This document shows positions 55,196 through 64,000 of a stretch of 64,000 bases of DNA, piece by piece. Made by a program: the position numbers and the translations under genes. The DNA is taken from contig OV050032.1 in NCBI GenBank assembly GCA_920105625.2, positions 202,886,258 through 202,950,257 of the forward strand, read 5' to 3'. The notes beneath the pieces are model-generated. The model saw only the letters and a program-made list of their open reading frames with translations, searched no databases and was not told the DNA's origin. Source of the stretch: Clusia tigrina. Taxonomy: Eukaryota > Arthropoda > Insecta > Diptera > Clusiidae. Position 1 is the stretch's first letter. Every line of letters begins with the position of its first letter.

Positions 55196-56740
55196 TCTCA
55201 ATAAGACCTTCAACTATCCTTTCAACTGAACGTAGAGCTTTAATTTTGTCCGGAAAGTGACACGTTACGTGCTTGGAAACCTGGGATTGTGGAGGCATCT
55301 CAGCAATTAGTTGCCCACCCACCCCCACACGAACAAACACGCACTCCCGGGAGAGTAGTGAGCTTAGAACAGAAGTGGGGTAGGCCGGAGAGCCGCTGAA
55401 GAAGGAGGTCTTCAAGGTCTCACGCCGTGATGTCCATTGTGTAGTAGTGAGCTCAGCAGGAGCTTTTAGAGGGTAGGAATCCGACGGCATCTCAAGAAAA
55501 TTTCCACCTTCCATCATTGAAGAAAATAAACACACCCAAATGCACACATACATGCATTAAAACACGCCCCCACAGGCACTCACACACGCCCCCACACACA
55601 CAAGCTCACTCACCCGCTTACACCCACACACACACACACACTGTGCTTATTGGGTTCCCCTTCTCCGGCTGAAGGAATCACCGCGGCAATTGTGAAATTT
55701 GTGTTCTTTCTCCCTCGCAGAGTTTCGCGGATCCTCTCTGCTCTCTCTCGCTGCCGTCTCCCAACCTCATTTGTGTATTTTATTTGTGGCCTAAAAATTG
55801 CCTGACCTGCTTTCCACTCATTTAACTGTGCGGGTCAATTGACTTCCTTTCGAATCTCGCCAATATCCCAGCGGCATTTCACTGCCACATTAACGAGTCT
55901 TCCAGTGGGTCCAGTGTGTCCAGTGCTCGAGTGTTCGAGCGTCCGTGTGGTTGTTGCTTTTGTTGTGTGTTTATGCAACTTATGTGTGCTTTTTTCTGGA
56001 AATATGTCAAATATAAGAATAATTTCCTGCTGCACTGTGGGTGGATACATTTCGATTCGATTTGAGTCGCTTAGTTTCGCTTCACTTCGATTGGCGTCGA
56101 TTATATTGCAGTGGGTTTAGTTGAGAGTCGGTCGGTATGCGAGCGGGTTAATTCTCATGACCTCGCGCGCGCAGTGCTTCTTTGTGCAATTCCCAACACT
56201 CCTCATGTTAAGCCTGGCAGCGCACCCAAGCAGGCACTCTCGCGAATGTACTTGTGTGACGTTTCGTAGGATTCGCTGCGGTGGGTTGTGCTAGTTTGCT
56301 GGTTTGGTGGTTTTGGCGGTTCTGAGCCGGGTTGTTACGTACTCGTGGGCACGTCGGGGCTGGTGGACGAGCAGGTTGGTGGGACTGGGAAACACTGCAT
56401 TCATTTGTCAACATACGCTGCAAAATGCAAGCACCCACAGTTGGCATACTGACGATGCTCTACGTGCGAATCGCACGTGAGAGGTTTGTGTGGACCTCAC
56501 CAGTTCTTGACGTATTTGAGAATTGAGAACCGTCGCAGCAGCATGTTGACAAAATCTGTATCAGAAATAGAGAGAAAATGTCTCACAAGCTCTGTAAATG
56601 ATCTCTATTGGACCTCATATCCTAGAAGACTCAAACGTACTCGTATACTGTGTCCTTATAAAGTAAAAAGGCCTTACAGCGTTTCATTGTAGCAACAAAA
56701 TACGAAAAAGTTTCTTAAAAATTCACAACTAAACATGAAT
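55196..56740. other. gene-free spacer with dispersed repeat and CA-rich patch
   Basis: Contains the second copy of the dispersed repeat (55352-55465) and a CACACGCCCCCACACACACA region (about 55560-55642). No gene was recognised. Confidence 0.55.
55352..55465. repeat. dispersed repeat, copy 2
   Basis: AAGTGGGGTAGGCCGGAGAG, then CCGCTGAAGAAGGAGGTCTT. It is colinear with copy 1 at 31295-31400, including the downstream TCCATTGTGTAGTA counterpart. Confidence 0.75.
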
Positions 56741-56744
56741 AACG

Positions 56745-57220
56745 TTAAATGCTATAAGTGACTGCGACTGGCGTTCCATCTTTCTCCCACACTTTGAGGC
56801 ATGAATAACCAGTTATAAAATATGCCATCTCTCTCTGCCACATTATGAGATACGAATGACTAGTCATAAATAAAGCCATCTCTTTCATCCACACTCTGAG
56901 GCATGAATGACGAGTTATAAATGAAGAAATCTCTTTCTCTCTCACTTTGAGGCATGAATAACCAGTCATAAATGAGGACATCTCTTTCCCTCAAACCATG
57001 GGGCATTAATGACGAGTCATAAATGAAGACATCGCTTTCTGCCACACTATGAGGCATGAATAACCAGTCATAAATGATGCCATCTCTTTCTCTCACACGT
57101 TGAGACATAAATGAACATTTATAAATGATGCTATCTCTTTTTTCCACACTTTGAGGCAAGAATAACTAGTCGTAAATTATGCCATCTCTATCTCTTTCCT
57201 TCAAACTATGGGGCATGATT
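56745..57220. repeat. about 60-bp degenerate tandem repeat
   Basis: Units contain GAGGCATGAATRACCAGTCA then TAAATGATGCCATCTCTTTC. About seven copies are present. On the - strand they give a 20-residue repeat (MPQSVxERDxIIYDxxF) in open frames, best explained by the 60-bp period. Confidence 0.88.
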
Positions 57221-57860
57221 GAAGGTATGCGTCTGGGCAATGGAGTTAAGTTGTGACTGGGAAACAGCAGCGAGAGTGTTATGGAATTAACAATTTTTGA
57301 ACACCTTTTAAACTAAATTTTGTCTCATTATTGTTTAAGTGAATTGTTGTTAAATAAAATGACCTCATTTAAAACTTAATTTCACTCAACAAATTACTGG
57401 ATACAATCCAGTGATGGCACTATTAACATGATTAATTTTCGCAACACTATGATTCGTTACTTTCAACTAGCAGACTTGCACCAGTTCTTTTCAATTATTC
57501 GACTTATGCAGTGTACTTGCATTATACGATTCTGAACCTGCCGACTAAGGCCACTTTATATATGCTTGATCTGTATTCTAACTATGGAGGCCCAATGAGG
57601 CCTATTTGAGGTGAAAACTCGAGATAGAAAACTCGGTTCTAAGCTGAAAAAGTCATACAAAACGCAGTTGTGATGGGGAAACCTAATAAAGAATCGTAGC
57701 TCGTCGTTTTGAGTATAATATTTATGAATATTATGTCTTAATTGTACGCATGCCCCACATATTCATGACCCAATTTATAGTAATAGGATCCCTATGATAA
57801 CTCTTATACCGGGATTTACGATGTACCTTACAAGGGCTCACTTCGGAACTCCTATGATTT
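57221..57860. other. gene-free spacer
   Basis: AT-leaning unique sequence; nothing recognised. Confidence 0.55.
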
Positions 57861-58275
57861 CTTTCCTTCAGAGGGTCTTATGTGGTGTCTATAGTGGCCT
57901 TATGTGGTATATATATCGGCCATATGTGGGGTATTATTTGGGGTATATAGTGGTCTTATGTGGGTTATATAGAGGACTTTTGTGAGGTATATAGGGTCCT
58001 TATGTGGGGTATATAGTGGCGTTATGTGGTGTATATAGCGGTCTTATGTGGTGTTTATAGTGGCCTTATGTGGTGTATATAGCGGTCTTATGTAGGGGTA
58101 TTATTTGGGGTATATAGCGGTATTATGTGAGGTAAATAGGGGTCTTATGTGCTGTATATAGCGGTTTTATATGCTCTTATATAGCAGTCTTATGTAGTGT
58201 ATATATGTGGTGTATATAGCGGTCTCATTTGGTGTATATAGTGGTCTTATATGACGTATATAGCGGCTAAATATG
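57861..58275. repeat. about 22-bp GTGGTGTATATAGCGGTCTT array
   Basis: Units of GTGGTGTATATAGCGGTCTTAT with variants (GGGGTATATAGTGG) repeat about 17 times with indels. Confidence 0.9.
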
Positions 58276-59068
58276 ATGTAAGTATATAGAGCATGCTCGA
58301 ATAACATTTTTTCTTAGATATTCCAAATGTTCTGATGCTCCTCTCCTAGCGCCCCTCCGTTGTTGGCGGTTCCAATTTCCGCCGTCGTATTATGTGTCGC
58401 AATGACATAATTTCTCTCATAGCGGTTCCTGTCCAGTGACGTAATTCAAAACGCAACGTGACATAATTTTCCGACTCTTCTCCTGTGCATTGGCAGCACT
58501 GCGGCTGAGCGTACAACAGTACAACAACTCGTGTGGACTCGCTGAACCGTGAGCAGAGAACATTCTAATTTGTGGACGAAGAAACTGACCTGATTCGGTT
58601 TTGTTTTATTGAAGTTGTTGGTGTAGTTCTGGCTGGTGTTACTTGTTGTTGTTGTTGTGCTCATGTTGTTCTTGTTGTTGTGCTCATGTTGTTCTTGTTG
58701 TTGTGCTCATGTTGTTGTTGTTTGCAGATATTATCGCCTGCAATTGCAGGTAATTAAAAGCCAAACAAAAAAAAAACGCGCAGAAACGATTTAAAAGATA
58801 ATCGTCTTCGACTTGAATGGAGAAGGAGGAGGAGGAAGGAGCGCGCTCGACTTGACAAATGCTTCTGCCCGAAATGAAATTAAATATGCTTGGAGCCCGA
58901 ATTTAAATCTTTTAATTGCGATTTTTATGCAACCTTAATCGCACAAATTTCACTTTAGGAAGAATAAAATAAAAATTTCAAAAAATCTCAAATCTGAACT
59001 CCGAAATCCGTTCCGAGTTGGAGCGATTTTTCGTGTGGCCTTTTTACTTGCCGCCTTTCTACGTGCGC

Positions 59069-59109
<41 letters not shown>

Positions 59110-60230
59110 GGGCTCCTTTGTCGATGCCAGCTCACTTTTACAGCCGTTCGTAATTAATTAAACCATTTTTAACTGCTAATCGGGGGGAAAAGCAGCAAAA
59201 AGCAGCGCCTCACTTCTCGCTTTTAATTAAGAAGAAGACGCAGATTTGTGCCAAAAACAAAGCAGCCTGAAACACTCGCAGCGCACGTATCTGGACGAGT
59301 ACATGCGCTGACAGCGCTCATCCGCCGAGCCGCACGCCGCGTCCCGCAGCAGTCGCAACCCGGCTCCAGCACACACGCACGCCAATATATTACGAGCATG
59401 TTGGTGTTGTTACCGGTGTAGTTGCTAGTGTTGTTGTTGCTGTTGTTGCTGTTGTTACTGGTGTTGTTGTTGTTGTTGCTGTCTTCAAACCGCTTTCTCT
59501 TCTTCTTCAACACAAACTCCTGTCATGTTTAAATAAATAGCGGCTTGAATTTAAAAGCCAGCTTTGTTTTCCGTTGCCGCTGCCGCGGTTACTAGCGTTG
59601 TTGGCATTGTTGTTGTTGTTGTTGCTGCTGCGGCTGGGAAGTGGATGAAACAAGGAATCCTTTTCCTCCTACCTACCTTCCGTACCTGTCTCATAAGTTC
59701 GTGAGCTAATTAAAGTTTCCTCCCTACGGTAGAGTTCCGTTCATCCATTGCAGTGACACTCACCGGTTTTGCACGTCCAATTGGAGTCCAATCAGGTCTC
59801 ACTTCACTGAGCGGGCAGAGTGGAAAGGGCAAAACTCGGATAGGAGCCAACAAAAACAAAACAAACAAAACAGAAGAAAGGTTTCCTGTCAGTGCAAGGA
59901 CAGAAATGGGGTTCCTCTGCAAGCAGAAGTCTCCCTGTCAACCTGCTTTTCAGCAAGATCACGGGTTTGATGCATCGCTAATTGTATCTTTGGAGCATGC
60001 GCGCAGACCCTCTTTTTGGAGACCAATGCACAGCTACAATTCTCGTAATCACCTTCTCGCCGAATTGCGTTGATCAATAAGTGAAGAATGGTTTCGGCTG
60101 CCATAAGGCGTGCAGGATCATTTTGTTGACATCTCTGAGGGCCGATTATGCAAATCGCAAAATCCATGAACGGGTTTATAAGTCTGACGAGCAGATCCCT
60201 GATTCTTCTTCGCATAGGAACTTGTGATTC
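58276..60230. other. spacer with microsatellites and unassigned coding-like frame
   Basis: Contains TTGTTGTTGTGCTCATG units (58640-58715), a (GT)n run (59071-59108) and TGTTGTTGCTGTTGT runs (about 59425-59482 and 59608-59628). The - strand of 59889-60235 holds an open frame with protein-like composition (LLVRLINPFMDFAICIIG, AAETILHLLINAIRR) that I cannot place. Confidence 0.5.
59071..59108. repeat. (GT)19 microsatellite
   Basis: Uninterrupted GT dinucleotides preceded by GCGCGC. Confidence 0.97.
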
Positions 60231-61065
60231 ATTATCATTACTCTTGAACCTGTGATTCATTATCATTACTCTGCATACTTGTGATTCATTATCATTTCTC
60301 TTGAACCTGTGATTCATTATCATTACTCTGCATACTTGTGATTCATTATCATTACTCTGCATATAAATATTAAAAGAACTTTGAAAAAGAGCAGCTGCCT
60401 TTTCAGCAACTTCTGACGACAGTTCTAACAAACAAACAAAAAACACCCTATACACAAGGTGCAGTGACCTTGATCTTAGTTATATATTCCCGAATAACGT
60501 TCCTTGACTCTGTTAAGAGGAGGGAATATTGCCAGGAAGATTCCTATCGCTCTAGAAATCCATAATCGTCAGATTCAGGATCATTATTAATCATCAGGAT
60601 CATTCATTATCATAATCATTAATCAGAATCAAGATCATTCATTTTCATAATCATAATCAGAATCAGGATCATTCATTATCATATCAGAATCAGGATCATT
60701 CATTTACATGGTCATTAATCAGAATCAGGATCATTCATTATCATATCAGAATCAGGATCATTCATTTACATAGTCATTAAACAGAATCAGGATCATTCAT
60801 TATCATAATCATTAATCAGAATCAAGATCATTCATTTTCATAATCATAATCAGAATCAGGATCATTCATTATCATATCAGAATCAGGATCATTCATTTAC
60901 ATAGTCATTAATCAGAATCAGGATCATTCATTATCATAAGCATTAATCAGGATCAAGATAATTCATCATCATTAATCAGAATCAGGATCATTGTCACTAT
61001 CATTAAATAATTAGAATAGTATCATTATCATTATCATGTACTGATAATAACATTATCATCATTAA
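60231..61065. repeat. ATTCATTATCATTA-type minisatellites
   Basis: 60235-60365 holds units CTTGTGATTCATTATCATTA plus CTCTGCATA of about 30 bp. 60585-61060 holds AATCAGAATCAGGATCATTC plus ATTATCATA units of irregular length. Both share the ATTCATTATCAT core. Confidence 0.9.
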
Positions 61066-61089
61066 TATTAGATGAGAATTATCATATTC

Positions 61090-62245
61090 AAGAGTTCCAT
61101 TACTGTTGGACCTGTGGAATAAAAGCTACGATGCTAGTCGGCGACGCAGACGACATTGCGACTGTCAACAGTGCACGTGACTTGGAAGACGCCCAAAGAA
61201 AGTTGCACTTGGTCATGATCAGAACGCAGAGGTGGCTCGATTCACACGGTCTGAAGTTGGCCACGGAAAAGACGGAACTGCTACTCCTTACGAGAAAGCC
61301 CATTCCAATCGAAATTGATATGCGAGATTGCTCCGAGACCATCAGGACACCAAAGGTAATAAAGTATCTGGCAATTTAGCTTCATTTTAAGCTCACCTCC
61401 TGCGCTCATCTAGTGCGGCGCCTAAGACAGCACGTGTAACGGCTTCTCTCAGCAGACTAATGGCAAACAAAGGAGAGCCGATATCCAACAAGAGGAAGCT
61501 TTCGATGATGACAACGCACTCCATTCTGCTGTGTGGTAGCGAATTGTAGGCCAGCAAGCTGAATCTGCACGTCCGAAGAAAAGTTGTATCCTCCGTGCAA
61601 CGAACCGCAGCTTTGTGAGCAGCTTCAGCGTATCGTAACGTGTCGCAGTCGGCAATTCTAGTAATCAGCGGCTTAGCCCCTCACGATCCTTTGGCTCTTG
61701 AGGTTAAACAGCTAAGGGAAGTTAGGATGGGTACAAATTACAGAGTAACCACGCAAGTTATAAAGCAGCAAACTGTGCAGCAGAGGCAAGAACGATGGGC
61801 CGCCGAGAGGAGTGGAAGATGGACAGCGATGGCCAGTCACTGTCTGGCCACACACACTTCTGCCAGTATCTACACCGAATGGGAAAAATCGAAGGGCCTG
61901 AGTCCGTATATGGTCATAGCAATGCGGCTGATGCAGAGCACACCACTCTGGAAATGGAAATCGGGGAAACCTTAGTTACCGAAAACATTGAGGAGGTCAT
62001 GCTAAACACCAAAGAGAACTGGGACCACCTAGCGAAATATGTGGGAAATGTGTCACCTGGACGCAGGAATAACGTTGGGAGTCCAATAAGGACGAAGTGA
62101 GAATCTCCACCTTGGAGGAGCCTTGAAAAGCGTTCCAGGGTGGAGAGATGTTCTCTGTGAGGATGTTTTAGTGAATGCAATTTCTCGCATACCAAATCTG
62201 TGAAGACTGTTTTGATGGCATCTTTACCCTCTCTACTCAGAAAAA
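61090..62245 (+). mobile_element. R1/I-like non-LTR retrotransposon remnant, 3' part of ORF2 and 3' UTR
   Basis: The first block has the reverse-transcriptase metal-binding ADD (GDADDIATV) and downstream WLDSHGLKLATEKTELLLLT. After a frame change it continues ASLSRLMANKGEP, THSILLCGSEL, SAYRNVSQSAILVISGLAPH and so on. After another frame change comes FCQYLHRMGKIEGPESVYGH followed by ENIEEVMLNTKENWDHLAKY. This order (RT, thumb, C-terminal Cys/His-type region, terminal helix) is that of R1/LOA/I-type elements. At least two frameshifts, in-frame stops (for example after CGSEL) and loss of zinc-finger residues show it is dead. The 3' UTR matches the copy at 440-683 and ends in a short A run. Confidence 0.88.
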
Positions 62246-62560
62246 ACATCATTATCGTTATTACATTGTAGCAACGTCACTATTAAGAGCTTCATTATTA
62301 CGATGATCATGTTCATTTTGATTATAATCATCACTGCTGTTTAAATTATAATCATTATCTGTATCATAATCATCATTGCTAATACCGTATATCGATGAAG
62401 ACCGTCGTCATTATTATCATTTTAATTATTATCACTATAATTCTCATTATAATAACTATCACTATCATTATAATTATCATTATTATTATGATGATTGTAA
62501 TCATTATTATGATGATTATTGTAATCATTATTATAATTTTTACTAATACCAATGTGAATA
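62246..62560. repeat. ATT/ATC trinucleotide low-complexity DNA
   Basis: ATTATTATCATTATAATTAT-type sequence follows the retrotransposon 3' end. Open frames of repeated I/M residues are by-products. Confidence 0.9.
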
Positions 62561-63600
62561 TCGGAATTACATGTATCACATGCTCATCACCCTCCCGAGC
62601 TCCACCTACTCCTCGTATTCCTGACTGACCGACGAGTATCGTATGCCGGGGCACTCACACCATTCTGCCCTTCGTTGGGCTAGTTTAGGGAGGCAGGCTT
62701 GGACACCAATAAAGCTAATTGTGGTTCCATCAGTTCTCCATCTGTCTCCCGTTCACTCCCATTTCAACAAACTTTTAGACTGAAGGATAAGCTACATAAG
62801 AACCTTTGGGGTCTGCAAACAATTTCTATATTTGCAATTTATTTTAACATGAGTAATCGCCCATTCCTGATGCTTGATGCTTCCACACGTCCCACTGGGT
62901 AGCCACTTCATACCACTTCATACATCGTGGCAAGATGCGAGCGCGCAACAATGCAATTCAATTAAACCCGGCAAATGTGTATTAAACCCCCCTCAACAGA
63001 TGAACAAAAAGAGCAGAGTGAGCTGCGCTGAGTGCTTTGGATATCGGTAGATCCGTAAATCCGTAAATCCACCCAGATGCCTCGAAACACTTTCCACTTG
63101 CGATAAATAATAATTCGGTCAACACCCTCCTCGTCAGTGGCGCGGACCGTGGCAACTGTGATACACCTGGTCAGCTTGCTTGGGCAGCTTTAATGCATAT
63201 TCGTGAGTCGACTGACCGACTGAATGAGCGAGTGAGTGATGAGGGAGGGGGCGGGAGCGAGCGGTTGGTCGGTTAAGCTGTGGGAACGATTCCAATTTTG
63301 TTGATTGCCACCACTTCCACTTAAGTCGCCGTCCGCAAGCGCCTCAACGCTTTGCTAATTATGAATCAAGCATTGTTGTTATTGTTGTACGTGGTTTGGG
63401 TTGTTGTTGTACGTTGTTTGGGTTGTTGTTGTGTGCAGTCGCATCGCGTAATTTTGGTTTAATTTTAATCAAGGTAAGCTTATTACATGAGAGGCGGGAA
63501 CGGCTGATTGGGTTGATTTATTGCATCGCTCATGTCTCCGGATTGTGGGGTCTCCAAAAGCTGTTTCAGATTGATGTGGGGAAATAAAAGAGAGTGATCC
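62561..63600. other. gene-free spacer
   Basis: Ordinary fly non-coding DNA with short TTGTTGTTGT runs at about 63370-63435. No exon could be supported. Confidence 0.5.
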
Positions 63601-64000
63601 AGTAAAATTCGCCATTAGATTTCGACAGAAGGGATTGAAGAAACAGAGAAGAACAAGAACAAGGAGAAGAATAACAAGAAGAAGAAGACCAGACAGAACA
63701 AGAAGAAGACCAGCTAGAAGAAGAGGATAAACACGTCTAATAAGAAGAACAAGTAAAAGCGGAAAAATAGGGAGAATTAGAAGAATAAAAGAAGGAGATT
63801 GAGACGGAGAATAATTAGAAGTAGAAGAAGAAGGAGAAGGAGACTGAGAAAGTTAAGAAGAATGCGAAAGAAGGAAAAGAATAATAAGGATCGAGATACG
63901 AAGGAGAGGAATATAAACAAAGTATGGAGAAAGCGGAAAGAATTAGAGCTGAAAAGGAGGGAAAAACAGAGAAGAAAAAAAAGGAGAAAATGAGAAATGA
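63601..64000. repeat. AGAAGA purine-rich low-complexity DNA
   Basis: AAGAAGAAGAAGA and AGGAGAAGAATAA-type sequence continues to the end of the window. The Arg/Lys/Glu-rich frame is a by-product. Confidence 0.9.

Overview
The window looks like part of a dipteran, probably drosophilid or related fly, nuclear genome. The genes are split by GT-AG introns. One of them is clearly the fly TANC-family gene rolling pebbles (rols), and spacers are rich in (TTG/CAA)n 'opa'-type microsatellites. Nothing supports a prokaryotic or viral origin.

Two protein-coding genes can be built exon by exon. On the + strand, 10343-21673, a 10-exon SLC26 anion transporter (SLC26A11-like, 616 residues, transmembrane sulfate-transporter domain plus C-terminal STAS domain) joins with every phase consistent. 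Its fifth intron is 5.9 kb of nearly pure T-rich low-complexity DNA with a decayed transposon fragment inside. On the - strand, 26515-35813, four solid exons of rols encode the P-loop NTPase, ankyrin and TPR parts of the protein. A short in-phase candidate first exon at 35748-35813 would complete a 1420-residue isoform lacking the RING finger. The RING-encoding long-isoform exon was not found and may lie beyond the right edge. The two genes converge, with about 4.8 kb of decayed retrotransposon and repeat DNA between their stop codons.

The rest, most of 1-10 kb and 36-64 kb, has no recognisable protein gene. It is dominated by many unrelated tandem arrays: 42-bp x18, 218-bp x16, a purine-rich GAGA array, a 22-bp monomer amplified as 418-bp (19-mer) higher-order blocks, 185-bp x8, 82-bp, 34-bp in 371-bp blocks, 28-bp, 60-bp, 22-bp and others. 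Many arrays have strong purine/pyrimidine strand bias, and several stay open in multiple reading frames, so they yield long spurious ORFs.

Mobile-element remains include an R1/I-like non-LTR retrotransposon 3' half with broken frames (61.1-62.2 kb), a second 5'-truncated copy of the same family's 3' end (about 440-683), another reverse-transcriptase tail (25.6-26.0 kb), a gag-like or DUF4780-like fragment in the SLC26 intron, and a tRNA-like Pol III motif (11.4 kb).

The most unusual structures are two adjacent inverted repeats in a rols intron (32.1-32.4 kb), which could form long hairpins in the rols pre-mRNA, and the higher-order organisation of the tandem arrays. No clearly new biological system was identified.
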